Shown here piece by piece: positions 16,933 through 25,665 of a stretch of DNA of 64,000 nucleotides; position 1 is the stretch's first letter, and the number at the start of each line of letters is the position of its first letter. The notes below the pieces were generated by a model, which saw only the letters and a list, made by a program, of their open reading frames with translations, was not told the DNA's origin and did no database searches. Origin of the DNA: F23-B02 sp946405205 (GTDB lineage: Bacteria > Bacillota > Clostridia > Oscillospirales > Oscillospiraceae); contig CAMJGL010000008.1 of NCBI GenBank assembly GCA_946405205.1, positions 1 through 64,000 of the forward strand, read 5' to 3'. Position numbers and translations under genes: made by a program.

Positions 16933-17595
16933 TCACTGATGTCTAATAACGATGTTGTCTTTATCTTTATATATACCGTTTTCGGGGATAACTCCGCGGA
17001 CGCAGGAGGTGGGGTACACGCTGGCATGGCGGCCGAGGACTGTCCCGGGATTGAGCACGCTGTTGCAGCCGATCTCAACATAGTCGCCGAGGATCGCGCC
17101 GACCTTTTTGCGGCCTGTTTCGATTAGCTCATCGCCGTTTTTGATGACCACGAGCGTCTTATCGCTCTTGACGTTCGACGTGATGGAGCCCGCGCCCATA
17201 TGCGACTTATAGCCGAGTATCGAATCGCCGACGTAGTTATAGTGCGGGGTCTGGACACAGTCGAACAAGACCACGTTTTTAAGCTCCGTTGAGTTTCCCA
17301 CGACTGCGTTTTTGCCCACGATGGCGCTGCCGCGGATAAAGGCACAGTGGCGCACCTCCGCGCCGTGGTCGATTATGCAGGGCGAGCCGATATAGGCCGA
17401 GGGGAAAACCTTCGCGTCCCTTGCCACCCAAACGTTTTCGCCGCGTTTTTCATACTCCTCCTCGGGCAGGGTGCTGCCGAGCGCAATAATAAAATCGCTT
17501 ATATCCGCCAGCGCCTCCCAGGGATAGGTCTTTCCCTCAAACAGCGGCGCGGCAATGGTTTTAGTTAAGTCAAGCAGGTCTTTTATCTCGTACAT
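16933..17595 (-). CDS. Stand-alone GlmU-type left-handed beta-helix acetyltransferase
   Basis: A 220-residue protein built almost entirely of hexapeptide repeats (IGSPCIIDHGAEVRHCAFIRG, AIVGKNAVVG and so on). It corresponds to the C-terminal acetyltransferase half of GlmU without the uridylyltransferase domain. The segment PHYNYVGDS aligns with the GlmU active-site HLxYxGDA and keeps the His (His118). GAGSITSNV matches GAGTITxNY. The likely reaction is acetyl-CoA-dependent acetylation of glucosamine-1-phosphate or a similar sugar-1-phosphate. It starts one base after the glmM stop, so GlmM should supply its substrate. The uridylyltransferase would have to come from another locus. Alternative: acetylation of another sugar phosphate. 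Confidence 0.8.
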   Translation of the reverse strand: MYEIKDLLDLTKTIAAPLFEGKTYPWEALADISDFIIALGSTLPEEEYEKRGENVWVARDAKVFPSAYIGSPCIIDHGAEVRHCAFIRGSAIVGKNAVVGNSTELKNVVLFDCVQTPHYNYVGDSILGYKSHMGAGSITSNVKSDKTLVVIKNGDELIETGRKKVGAILGDYVEIGCNSVLNPGTVLGRHASVYPTSCVRGVIPENGIYKDKDNIVIRHQ

Positions 17596-17596
17596 A

Positions 17597-18961
17597 TTAC
17601 TTTACCTTTATCAGTCTGCCGCTGCGGCGCATCGCGTCAATGATATGATCGACGCACTCGGCGCACTTTTCATGGCTCTGAGCCTCCGCCATCACACGCA
17701 GGACAGGCTCCGTCCCGCTTTTGCGCAGGAGTATCCTGCCCTCCGTACCGAGCTCGGCTTCCGCTTCAGCAACGGCTGCCTGCACCTCGGGGCAGTTCAG
17801 AGTCTCGTCCTTATCGGTCACTACAACGTTTTTAAGAAGCTGGGGGTACATCACGACGGGAGAGGCCAGCACGGACAGAGGCTGCTTACTCTCACACATG
17901 ACCTCCATTATCTTTATGGCGGTCAGCAGGCCGTCGCCTGAGTTGGCAAGGCTGCCGAAAATAATGTGGCCGGACTGCTCGCCGCCGAGGATATGTCCGT
18001 TTGCGCGCATATTCTCCGCAACGTATTTATCGCCGACGGCTGTCTTTTCATAGCCTATGCCCAGCGCGTCAAGAGCCTTGTACAAGCCGATGTTGCTCAT
18101 GACCGTGGTGACTATCTTCTTATTGCCGAGAACTCCGCAGTCGCGCATATACTTGCCGCAGACATACAGAATGTGGTCGCCGGTGATTATATTGCCCTTA
18201 TCGTCAACGGCAAGGCAGCGGTCGGCGTCGCCGTCAAAGGCAAAGCCCACGTCAAGGCCGTTTTCCATTACGAATTTCTGCATCTGTTCGATATGGGTCG
18301 AACCGCAGTTGACATTGATATTCACACCGTCGGGATTGTTGTTTATAACATAAGTATCCGCGCCGAGAGCGTCAAACACGCTTTTTGCCATCATCCAGGT
18401 CGAACCGTTGGCGCAGTCGAGGCCGACCTTCTTGCCCTTATAGGAGCGGGTTGCAAGGGATATGAGATAGCCGATATAGCGGTTGCGGCCCGCGGAGTAA
18501 TCCACGGTGCGGCCTATCTTCTCGCCGGTCGCATAGGGCAGGCAGTCCCGCTCGCCGGCGGCGGCCTTATCGATATACTCCTCTATGCCGTCCAGAACAT
18601 CGTCGCCCATTTTCTCGCCTGCAGCGTTGATGAGCTTTATTCCGTTGTCGTAATAGGGATTGTGGCTTGCGGAGATCATGATGCCGCAGTCGAAATCATC
18701 GGAGCGTGCGATATATGATACGCTCGGAGTAGTAGTAACGTGCAGGAGGTAGGCGTCCGCGCCGGAGGCCGTCAGGCCCGCGCACAGGGCGGATTCGAGC
18801 ATATAGCTTGAGCGGCGCGTGTCCTTGCCTATGACAACCCTTGCCTTGTGTTCATTTCCGTAATACCAGCCGAGGTAGCGTCCGACTTCAAAGGCGTGCA
18901 TGACCGTAAGGCCTACGTTTGCCTCGCCGCGGAAACCGTCAGTTCCGAAATATTTACCCAT
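17597..18961 (-). CDS. glmM: Phosphoglucosamine mutase
   Basis: A 454-residue alpha-D-phosphohexomutase converting glucosamine-6-phosphate to glucosamine-1-phosphate for UDP-GlcNAc and wall synthesis. It opens with KYFGTDGFRGEAN, has the phosphoserine loop ISASHNPYYDNGIK near residue 97, the Mg-binding DGDADRC near 243, the sugar-binding GGEQSGH, and the C-terminal phosphate loop RKSGTEPVLRVM. These are GlmM hallmarks and length is standard. It sits between a NagB-like gene (18 bp upstream) and the stand-alone acetyltransferase (1 bp downstream). Confidence 0.96.
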   Translation of the reverse strand: MGKYFGTDGFRGEANVGLTVMHAFEVGRYLGWYYGNEHKARVVIGKDTRRSSYMLESALCAGLTASGADAYLLHVTTTPSVSYIARSDDFDCGIMISASHNPYYDNGIKLINAAGEKMGDDVLDGIEEYIDKAAAGERDCLPYATGEKIGRTVDYSAGRNRYIGYLISLATRSYKGKKVGLDCANGSTWMMAKSVFDALGADTYVINNNPDGVNINVNCGSTHIEQMQKFVMENGLDVGFAFDGDADRCLAVDDKGNIITGDHILYVCGKYMRDCGVLGNKKIVTTVMSNIGLYKALDALGIGYEKTAVGDKYVAENMRANGHILGGEQSGHIIFGSLANSGDGLLTAIKIMEVMCESKQPLSVLASPVVMYPQLLKNVVVTDKDETLNCPEVQAAVAEAEAELGTEGRILLRKSGTEPVLRVMAEAQSHEKCAECVDHIIDAMRRSGRLIKVK

Positions 18962-18979
18962 TTTAAGTCTCCTTACAAA

Positions 18980-19672
18980 TCAGTTAAGCTTCGACGCGGC
19001 GCCCTCGTCGAGCATGAGCGTCATATTCATATGCATCTGCAGCATGGCGGCGGGAACATAGGTCGATGTCTTGCCGTAGACGAGCTTATAGACGATATCG
19101 GCCTTCTCCTCGCCGAAGGCTATCAGGATGACGTTCCTTGCCCTGCAAATGGTCTTGAGTCCCATCGTCACCGCCGTGGAGGGCACATTTTCCGCTCCTC
19201 CGAAGTGAGCTGCCTTCATCTGCTTTGTTTTATCCGTCAGCTGCGCGATGTGAGTTTCCGTGTCGTAAAGCGTGGCCGGCTCGTTAAAGCCGATATGGCC
19301 GTTTGTCCCTATGCCGAGAAGGATAAGCTCAAGCCCGCCGCAGGATGCGATCTCATCATCGAAAGAGCCTGCGTTGTCCGCCGTCGGCGTATGTATTTTC
19401 GTTATGCCGAGCTTTGAATAGAGCTGAGCCTGAAGCTGGCCTGAGCACGAGCGCGGATCTCCCGCCTCAAGCCCCTCATACTCGCAGATATTGAAGGCCT
19501 CGCAGGCTGAAAAATCAATGCACTGCATTTTCGCAAGCTCCTCGTAGACGCCCTCGGGCGTCTGACCCGCTGCGAAGGCCACGGCGCAGTCCGGCTTTGC
19601 GGAGATCTGCGCGGCTATCATTTCAGCGGCGAGCTTACTTATGTTCTCTTTGCTGTCAACGATTATTTTCAT
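18980..19672 (-). CDS. NagB-like glucosamine-6-phosphate deaminase/isomerase homologue with altered active site
   Basis: A 230-residue member of the glucosamine-6-phosphate deaminase/6-phosphogluconolactonase superfamily, first gene of the glmM operon. It keeps the phosphate loop AAGQTPEGVYEEL, GIGTNGHIGFNEP (His126 and Glu131, matching E. coli His143 and Glu148) and LIAFGEEKA (the Lys208 position). The DEY motif that carries catalytic Asp72 in E. coli reads FNICEYEGL, so Asp is Cys63 (codon TGC, 19484-19486). The Arg172 phosphate ligand aligns with Ala155. Asn124 for Asp141 is normal in Firmicutes. Standard deaminase activity is therefore doubtful. It may be a divergent enzyme feeding GlmM or a regulatory homologue; both are inference. 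Confidence 0.8.
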   Translation of the reverse strand: MKIIVDSKENISKLAAEMIAAQISAKPDCAVAFAAGQTPEGVYEELAKMQCIDFSACEAFNICEYEGLEAGDPRSCSGQLQAQLYSKLGITKIHTPTADNAGSFDDEIASCGGLELILLGIGTNGHIGFNEPATLYDTETHIAQLTDKTKQMKAAHFGGAENVPSTAVTMGLKTICRARNVILIAFGEEKADIVYKLVYGKTSTYVPAAMLQMHMNMTLMLDEGAASKLN

Positions 19673-19690
19673 TTTTTAGCTTCCTTTTAT

Positions 19691-19696
19691 TATAAT
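19691..19696 (+). promoter_or_regulatory. Possible -10 box upstream of the DUF421 gene
   Basis: TATAAT lies 44 bp before the TTG start. The sequence is nearly symmetric (TTATTATAATAATT) and could serve the divergent nagB-like gene instead. No good -35 is seen for either direction. Confidence 0.35.
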
Positions 19697-19739
19697 AATT
19701 CGCCTTTATGCGGAAAAAATACCGTTGGAGGCGATTTTT

Positions 19740-20414
19740 TTGGCGATCATTTTTGTCCGCACAGTGATACTGTATTTCGCAATACTTATATCAATGCGCA
19801 TAATGGGAAAGCGTCAGTTGGGAGAAATGGAGATATCCGAATTCATCGTCGCCGCCCTGATAGCGGATCTTGCCGCCACGCCTTTGCAGGATATCGGCAT
19901 CCCCTTATTAAACGGCCTTGTGCCCATAATCATCATGTTCTGCTTTGAAATAATAATCGCGGGGCTGAATATGCGCAGCATAAAGCTCCGCAAGCTGACC
20001 TACGGCAGACCCGAAATAATCATACGAAACGGGCGGATAATACGCGAGGCCATGCAAAAAAACCGCTTTACTCTTGACGAGCTCATGCAGGAGCTTCGTG
20101 CTCAGGGGCTCACGGACACTGCGCAGGTGGAATATGCCGTCCTTGAAACAAACGGCCAGCTCAGCATCATACTCAAGTCCGGCGATCAACCCGCCACGGC
20201 ATCGCAGATGGGTGTCGCCGGTGACGACGTGAGCTACGCGCACATCATAATAAACGAGGGCAGGATACTCGACAACAACCTCAAGCTTCTCGGCCGCGAC
20301 AGACGCTGGCTTTCAAACGAGCTGAAACGGCAGAATTTCCGTTCCGCCGATGAAGTATACATTCTGACGCTCTCGGAGAGCGGCAGAGTTTTCTGTCAGG
20401 CAAAGGAGGGCTGA
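19740..20414 (+). CDS. DUF421 family membrane protein (YetF-like)
   Basis: A 224-residue protein: three hydrophobic helices at the N-terminus with the family motif MRIMGKRQLGEMEISEF, then cytoplasmic YetF-type alpha/beta domains with YGRPEIIIRNGRI and LDELMQELRAQG. Bacillus homologues are linked to sporulation and germination; the molecular function is poorly defined. A TTG at 19740 fits the GGAGG ribosome site (8-base spacing); another TTG at 19725 overlaps that site. The DUF4363 gene starts one base after its stop, the usual partner arrangement in spore formers. Confidence 0.87.
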   Translation: MAIIFVRTVILYFAILISMRIMGKRQLGEMEISEFIVAALIADLAATPLQDIGIPLLNGLVPIIIMFCFEIIIAGLNMRSIKLRKLTYGRPEIIIRNGRIIREAMQKNRFTLDELMQELRAQGLTDTAQVEYAVLETNGQLSIILKSGDQPATASQMGVAGDDVSYAHIIINEGRILDNNLKLLGRDRRWLSNELKRQNFRSADEVYILTLSESGRVFCQAKEG

Positions 20415-20415
20415 G

Positions 20416-20796
20416 ATGAAAAAAGAGATCGCCGCTGCCGTCATTCTTGCGCTTGTGTTTATAGGCGTTCTGGTAAACATCAAGGTGGCAAGCAATATTA
20501 TACTCAGCCTTGAGGAGGATGTTACCTCCGCTTATGAAAGCGCCGAAAAGGGCGACTTTGACCGTGCAAAGCCGCAGCTTGACGCAGCCGTCGAGCACTG
20601 GATGTCCCTTGACGGCTACACTCATATTTTTATTCGCCACAGTGAGATAAATTCAACGACAGAAGCGTATTTTCAGCTCAAGTCCGATATTTACGCAGAG
20701 GATATGGGCGCCGTCGAGGGCTCCTACGGTCTGCTCATGGCCACCCTCGATTCGCTGATGACCATGGAGCAGCTTAGCCTGGGAAGCATTTTCTGA
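20416..20796 (+). CDS. DUF4363 family protein
   Basis: A 126-residue protein with one N-terminal membrane helix (EIAAAVILALVFIGVLVNI) and an extracytoplasmic helical domain (ILSLEEDVTSAYESAEKGDF, HIFIRHSEINSTTEAYFQL). This matches DUF4363, regularly encoded next to DUF421 in sporulating Clostridia. It overlaps the end of the DUF421 operon with a one-base gap and is convergent with nrdR only four bases away, without a clear terminator between. Confidence 0.82.
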   Translation: MKKEIAAAVILALVFIGVLVNIKVASNIILSLEEDVTSAYESAEKGDFDRAKPQLDAAVEHWMSLDGYTHIFIRHSEINSTTEAYFQLKSDIYAEDMGAVEGSYGLLMATLDSLMTMEQLSLGSIF

Positions 20797-20800
20797 AGGC

Positions 20801-21256
20801 TTATTTATCGCTCAGGAGCTTTGTGAGCTCATCCATGAAGGTGTTGATGTCCTTGAAGCTGCGGTAGACGGATGCAAAGCGGACATACGCCACCTCGTCA
20901 ACGAGCTTTATGCGCTTCATGACCATTTCGCCGATATCCACGGTGCTGATCTCGCGCTCGAGCGCGCTCTGCAGCTCCTGCTCGATCTCGTCCGCGATCT
21001 TCTCAAGCTGAGAAAGTGTAACGGGGCGCTTCTCGCAGGCGCGGACCATGCCGTTTATGAGCTTCACCCTGTCAAACTGCTGACGTGAGCCGTCGCGCTT
21101 TACGACGACAAGAGGCAGATGCTCGATCGTCTCATAGGTGGTGAAGCGCTTCTGGCACGCAAGGCACTCCCTGCGGCGGCGTATCGTCGTTCCCTCCTCG
21201 GCGGGACGAGAGTCGATCACCTTGCTCTCAAGAAATCCGCAAAACGGGCATTTCAT
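20801..21256 (-). CDS. nrdR: Transcriptional repressor NrdR
   Basis: A 151-residue regulator of ribonucleotide reductase genes. The N-terminal zinc ribbon MKCPFCGFLESKVIDSRP...CLACQKRF has the four cysteines, with the conserved RRRREC and FTTYE after it. An ATP-cone domain follows (VVVKRDGSRQQFDRVKLINGM). It binds ATP/dATP and represses nrd operons via NrdR boxes; none is visible here. Length is exactly typical. Confidence 0.97.
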   Translation of the reverse strand: MKCPFCGFLESKVIDSRPAEEGTTIRRRRECLACQKRFTTYETIEHLPLVVVKRDGSRQQFDRVKLINGMVRACEKRPVTLSQLEKIADEIEQELQSALEREISTVDIGEMVMKRIKLVDEVAYVRFASVYRSFKDINTFMDELTKLLSDK

Positions 21257-21337
21257 AGCTTATTCCTCCAAATGCTCTCAATATATTTAATGTATTTTTA
21301 CATTATAGCACAATATGTTGAATTTTGCCATACTATT

Positions 21338-21925
21338 TTAGTATTCCCCGTCCAGAAACTCCTCACGGCTCATAATCGCGTTTAATACCTGCAGCAGAGC
21401 CTCGGCGGTCATTTTCTCGGGCAGAGCCATTTTTTTAAGAAGCTCAGCCCGTTTTTTTGCGCTGTCGGGCTTTCCGGTCAGGCCTTTTTTATACATATCC
21501 GCCTTGCTGATGCCTGCCGAAGCTCCGGCGCAAGCGCCGTCTATCGTCGCTCCCGCCCTGCGGAGACAGTCGAGTATCACATCGGGGCTCATGCCCTCGA
21601 CGCCAAGCTTTCCCTCCTTTGAAGGAGAGCTTTTGCGCCGCTCCTTGCCGTAAACATCGGGGATATAGGCGTGCTTTACAAGCTTCGGGTCAACACAGCC
21701 CTTTATGAAATTCCGTATGACAAAGCCGGCTCCGTCGGAATCAGTCATAACTATAAGACCGCGCTTCTGAGCCAGAGTGCGCAGAAGCTGCTGCTTCTCG
21801 CTGTCATTGAACAGGCCGAAGCCCGAGGTCTCGATTATGACCGCATCGACGACCTGAGAGAGCGTATTCTTATCGTATCTGCCCTCGACTACTATGACCT
21901 CGGATACTCTATGCACCGGTCTCAC
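21338..21925 (-). CDS. RNase M5-like TOPRIM protein with DUF4093-type C-terminus
   Basis: A 195-residue protein with an N-terminal TOPRIM domain: VIVVEGRYDKNTL (catalytic Glu), ETSGFGLF, and IVMTDSDGAG (the DxD pair). The C-terminal part, VEGMSPDVILDCLRRAGA onward, matches the domain found in clostridial RNase M5-related proteins. RNase M5 finishes 5S rRNA maturation in Bacillus; whether this homologue does the same is inferred. It overlaps the holA stop by 17 bases if the GTG at 21925 is used, and the start is not certain. Third gene of comEC-holA-M5. Confidence 0.8.
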   Translation of the reverse strand: MRPVHRVSEVIVVEGRYDKNTLSQVVDAVIIETSGFGLFNDSEKQQLLRTLAQKRGLIVMTDSDGAGFVIRNFIKGCVDPKLVKHAYIPDVYGKERRKSSPSKEGKLGVEGMSPDVILDCLRRAGATIDGACAGASAGISKADMYKKGLTGKPDSAKKRAELLKKMALPEKMTAEALLQVLNAIMSREEFLDGEY

Positions 21926-22955
21926 CCGCTGCTATCCGCATAACGCACTCCTTCAGCAGTTCCGCAGGCTCGGTTTTGCTGCTTTTCATGGCATAATCCA
22001 TCTCCGCGCACAGCTCCACCGCTCTTTTAAGCTGCTCATCGGAAAACCTGCGCGCCGAGGCCATGAGCTTATTTGCTATGAAGTCATGCTTAAGGCTGAG
22101 GGCGTTAACCAAATAGTCCTTGCCGAGCCCATTATCTATCGCCACACGAGCAGCATAGAGCTGGCGCATCTGGTTGCCGACTATGGCAAGCATTTGCGTG
22201 GGCTCGTTATTTTTATCGGCAAGCAGCTCACGCAGCAGGCGCATAGCGGTGTTGTTCTCGCCCCTCGCCAGTGCCTCGGTCATATCAAATACGACGGCCT
22301 CGGGAATATGATGTGCGACCGCGTCCACATCAGCTTCCGTGACCCTGTCGCCCTTAGCGTAGCTTGCGATCTTGTTTATCTCGGGTATGAGCCTGTTCAT
22401 CAGGCCGCCGCTGACGGATATGAGACGCTGGGCGGCGTTAAGCTCAATGCCCTTGCCGGCCGCGGCAAAGCGCTTTATTATCCATTTTATAAGCTGATCT
22501 CCCGTCTGGGCGGTCACGCAGATCTCCGCGCCGTATTTTGCAAAGCATTTGTACAGTTTCAGACGCTTATCCGGCTCAAAGCCCGCGCCGCACATGAATA
22601 CGACCGTGCAGTATTCCGGGATATCGCTCAATATACTTACTATTTCATCCGTTTCCTTGAGCTTATTGAGGTCTATGCCTCTTATTTCAACAAGGCTTCG
22701 CTCAGACAGGAACGGCACGGAATCGACGGCCTCGCGCAGCGCAAGAGCGTCAAAATCCCGCTCAGTCAGCTTGCGGTAGCTGAAATCGTCTCCCTCGTCG
22801 GTGGCGCAGAGCTTTTTTATCTCCGCGAAGAACTGATCGGCCAGATAATCCTCCGGCCCCCAGATAAGGTACAGGCTCTTCGGCCCGTTCTCCTTGAGGA
22901 TACGCACACTTTCCCTGTAATTGAATTTTTCTTCCTGCTTATTTTTCCTAGCCAT
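21909..22955 (-). CDS. holA: DNA polymerase III delta subunit
   Basis: A 348-residue clamp-loader subunit that opens the beta clamp. It begins with a Lys-rich stretch, then YLIWGPEDYLADQFFAEIKK, the degenerate P-loop region of HolA, SVPFLSERSLVEIRGIDL, and C-terminal helices for the collar domain (AARVAIDNGLGKDYLVNALSLK). Length fits. The start codon directly follows the comEC stop (TAAATG), so translation is coupled. The comEC-holA neighbourhood is common in Firmicutes. Confidence 0.93.
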   Translation of the reverse strand: MARKNKQEEKFNYRESVRILKENGPKSLYLIWGPEDYLADQFFAEIKKLCATDEGDDFSYRKLTERDFDALALREAVDSVPFLSERSLVEIRGIDLNKLKETDEIVSILSDIPEYCTVVFMCGAGFEPDKRLKLYKCFAKYGAEICVTAQTGDQLIKWIIKRFAAAGKGIELNAAQRLISVSGGLMNRLIPEINKIASYAKGDRVTEADVDAVAHHIPEAVVFDMTEALARGENNTAMRLLRELLADKNNEPTQMLAIVGNQMRQLYAARVAIDNGLGKDYLVNALSLKHDFIANKLMASARRFSDEQLKRAVELCAEMDYAMKSSKTEPAELLKECVMRIAAGETGA

Positions 22956-25253
22956 TTAATCACCAGCCGTGATATCAATTATTATTCTGCCGAGTTCGTC
23001 CGTGCGCAGTACCGTTATTTCGTATTTTTGCAGGCGCTCGAGCACCTCCTCGGTCGGATGCCCGTATCTGTTGTAGCCCACCGAGATGACCGCCGTTTCG
23101 GGGGAAGTCTCCGCCAAAAGCTCCTCACTTGTCGAGTACTTTGAGCCGTGGTGCGGAACTATAAGAAGATCCGTATCCTCAAGCTCATGCTCGCGCACAA
23201 GCTCGCGCTCAACGCTCATCTCGACATCGCCCGTCACCAGCATATCGTAATCACCTATGCTAACGGTTGACATAATACCGCTCTCGGTTCGTTTTCCGCG
23301 CTCCGAGGACTCGTATATGCTCAGTCTTATCTCCCCTGCTTCAAGCTGCGTATCGCGGACGATATACATGACCTCCGTACCGTTTGCTTCGGCGGTGAGC
23401 AACAGCTCCTCAAGCATGCCGCCCGTGTCGGTATCCGCGGCATTGTCCGGCAGTATGAGCGTATCCACGTTCATTAGGTTCATGAGCCGCACAGCGCCGA
23501 GAGCGTGATCCTCGTGCAGGTGCGTGAGCATGAGATAATCAATGTCTGTCCTTCCGTTTGCATGGAGATAGCATGACAGCATATTCCCGACATTCTCGGC
23601 AATTCCGTAACCTCCGCAGTCGATGACCACGGTGTTCTCGCCCTCGGTCACGGCAATGCACTGGCCGCTTCCGACGTCCATAATGCTGATAGTGCCCTCA
23701 TCGGCGAGCATATCGCGTCGGGTCAGCCAGAACGTGCCAAGCAGAAGAACAAGGCTCAAAGCACAGGGCATGAGAGGACTCAGCTTCTTTTTGCCGCGAT
23801 TTATCACAAAAAATGCGGCAAAAAGCAGATATGTCAGCACGAGCCACACCAATACATACGGATTTTCAATGTATACAGCGACAAAATCGAGTTTCGCTGT
23901 ATATTCTACCACGAAAGCTATGTACCGCACAAGACAGGACAGTATTGCCGCCGCTCCCGCGCCCAGCTCAGGTGCTGCGATTCCGATGAGGCAGACAGCA
24001 TATCCTCCCACGAACAGAAGCGATATCGCCCACAGGCACAGGATGTTAACAACGGGCGCAAGAAGCGTCACATAGCCGAAATGCAACGCGGCCAGCGGCA
24101 CGGTGAACACCGTGACGGCAAGAGAGCTTGAGAGCGTCGCAAGGGCATACCTGACCACATGCGCAAAGAGCGCAGGCGGACTTATCCTCTCGCTTAAGTA
24201 TTCATATATCGGCTGTGAAAACAGGAAGATGCCGGCCATCGCGCCGAAGGATAATTGCAGAGAAATGCTGCCCGCGGCAAAGGGATTCGATATGAGTATG
24301 AGAGCCATCGCAAAGGATAACGAGGTCGCCCGGTCGTTTACCCTGCCCATGACAGGGGCGAGCAGAAGCAGGCTGAGCATTATCCCAGCCCTGACCGCAG
24401 ACGGCGGCGAGCCGACCATCACTACAAAGGCCCACACAAGGCCCATGCACAGGAGCGATGAGCGCCTGTTTTTGCCCATGATGCTCTGCAGAACGCCGAC
24501 GAGGAAGGCAACGTGCATACCCGATACAGCGACGACGTGTGCAAGCCCGGATATGCTCATTGAGGCGTAAAGCCTGTCGTTTTCGTAATAATCTCCCTTA
24601 TATCCTGATAATAGAGCCGTCATGAACGCTGCGGTATCGTCAGGGAAAATCTCCCTTATGCGGCTGTGCAGGGCGTTTCCCAAATGTTTCGGGAAGTACA
24701 GGAACGAGTATTCCCATGTGCCGGTCTTCTCTATGGGTTCGTTCGTATATCCCGTAAGATATATGTCCTTCGAGGTGTTCGAGTCGGTCTCCTCGCCGTA
24801 GCGCTCGGCGGCATTGTGAAGCTTGATTTTAACCTCTATCTCATCCCCAGGCTCAAGGCTGCCGCAGCTTTTGCCGTAATCGATTATAAGCGTCTTCACC
24901 TTTGGAAGCTCCGGATCGTCAAGCTTCACATACAAAAGCGTGCAGATGTCCCTTTCGTCGGGATATTCGGTCACTCTCGCGCTGACACAAAATTCCCTCT
25001 CGGCGTACGGCGCACAGGCGTCGATAGTGAAGCGCTCATGAAGCTCATAATGAGTAAAGCCCAAAGCCGCGGCAACGGCCAATATTATAAGTCTCTTCCT
25101 TGCCCTGCCCCTCACCAAAAGAGCCGGCAGCAGAAGAAGCGCCGACAGCGCCGCAGCTATCATAAGCTGCCCTCGCGGTACAAGATAGTGAGCCAGGATT
25201 ACCGCCGCGCAATATCCGATAGACGCCAAAGCGAGCTTGCGAACACCCCTCAT
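22956..25253 (-). CDS. comEC: ComEC/Rec2 family DNA-uptake membrane channel
   Basis: A 765-residue protein with the full ComEC architecture. Two N-terminal helices and an OB-like DUF4131 domain (about 60-200) come first, then the competence channel with LAHVVAVSGMHVAFL at about 235-250 and many helices to about 510. A C-terminal metallo-beta-lactamase domain follows, with LMLTHLHEDHALGAV and LLIVPHHGSKYSTSEELL, thought to degrade the non-transported strand. It transports single-stranded DNA across the membrane in competence. No comEA or other com genes are nearby. Intact and probably functional. Confidence 0.94.
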   Translation of the reverse strand: MRGVRKLALASIGYCAAVILAHYLVPRGQLMIAAALSALLLLPALLVRGRARKRLIILAVAAALGFTHYELHERFTIDACAPYAEREFCVSARVTEYPDERDICTLLYVKLDDPELPKVKTLIIDYGKSCGSLEPGDEIEVKIKLHNAAERYGEETDSNTSKDIYLTGYTNEPIEKTGTWEYSFLYFPKHLGNALHSRIREIFPDDTAAFMTALLSGYKGDYYENDRLYASMSISGLAHVVAVSGMHVAFLVGVLQSIMGKNRRSSLLCMGLVWAFVVMVGSPPSAVRAGIMLSLLLLAPVMGRVNDRATSLSFAMALILISNPFAAGSISLQLSFGAMAGIFLFSQPIYEYLSERISPPALFAHVVRYALATLSSSLAVTVFTVPLAALHFGYVTLLAPVVNILCLWAISLLFVGGYAVCLIGIAAPELGAGAAAILSCLVRYIAFVVEYTAKLDFVAVYIENPYVLVWLVLTYLLFAAFFVINRGKKKLSPLMPCALSLVLLLGTFWLTRRDMLADEGTISIMDVGSGQCIAVTEGENTVVIDCGGYGIAENVGNMLSCYLHANGRTDIDYLMLTHLHEDHALGAVRLMNLMNVDTLILPDNAADTDTGGMLEELLLTAEANGTEVMYIVRDTQLEAGEIRLSIYESSERGKRTESGIMSTVSIGDYDMLVTGDVEMSVERELVREHELEDTDLLIVPHHGSKYSTSEELLAETSPETAVISVGYNRYGHPTEEVLERLQKYEITVLRTDELGRIIIDITAGD

Positions 25254-25271
25254 AATACTACCCCTATGCGC

Positions 25272-25298
25272 AAAAAAGCAGCATTGAGCTGCTTTTTT
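25272..25298 (-). terminator. Terminator after the HIT gene
   Basis: An 11-bp stem AAAAAAGCAGC / GCTGCTTTTTT with loop ATTGA, 12 bp past the HIT stop codon. It separates the mltG-U32-alaS-HIT run from comEC. Confidence 0.88.
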
Positions 25299-25309
25299 GC
25301 GCTGATGTT

Positions 25310-25651
25310 TTAAGCCATTCCCTCGGGGAGCTTTTTGCCGCCCAGAAGATGGAAATGCAGATGCTTAACGGTCTGGCCGCCGTCCTCGCCGCAGTTATTC
25401 ACCACGCGATAGCCGTTTTCAAGTCCCTCGGATGCTGCTATCTTCGCAATGGCCTCGAAGCACTTTCCGACCAGCGCGGAGTTTGAGGAATCGATCTTAT
25501 CCGCGCAGCATATATGCTCTCTGGGGAGCACGAGGACGTGCACGGGAGCCTGCGGATTAATGTCGCGGAAGGCGTAAACATACTCATCCTCATAAACCTT
25601 CGTTGAGGGGATCTCCCCTGCTATGATCTTGCAGAACAGACAATCGTTCAT
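25310..25651 (-). CDS. HIT family nucleotide hydrolase
   Basis: A 113-residue histidine triad protein of the Hint branch. It starts DCLFCKIIAGEIPS (zinc-type CxxC), has NPQAPVHVLVLPREHI, and ends with the catalytic triad KHLHFHLLGGKKL (HxHxH). Members hydrolyse adenosine phosphoramidates such as AMP-lysine made by aminoacyl-tRNA synthetases. It follows alaS by 14 bases, consistent with clearing aminoacyl-adenylate side products; that link is inference. Confidence 0.94.
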   Translation of the reverse strand: MNDCLFCKIIAGEIPSTKVYEDEYVYAFRDINPQAPVHVLVLPREHICCADKIDSSNSALVGKCFEAIAKIAASEGLENGYRVVNNCGEDGGQTVKHLHFHLLGGKKLPEGMA

Positions 25652-25665
25652 AGTAACCTCCTGTT

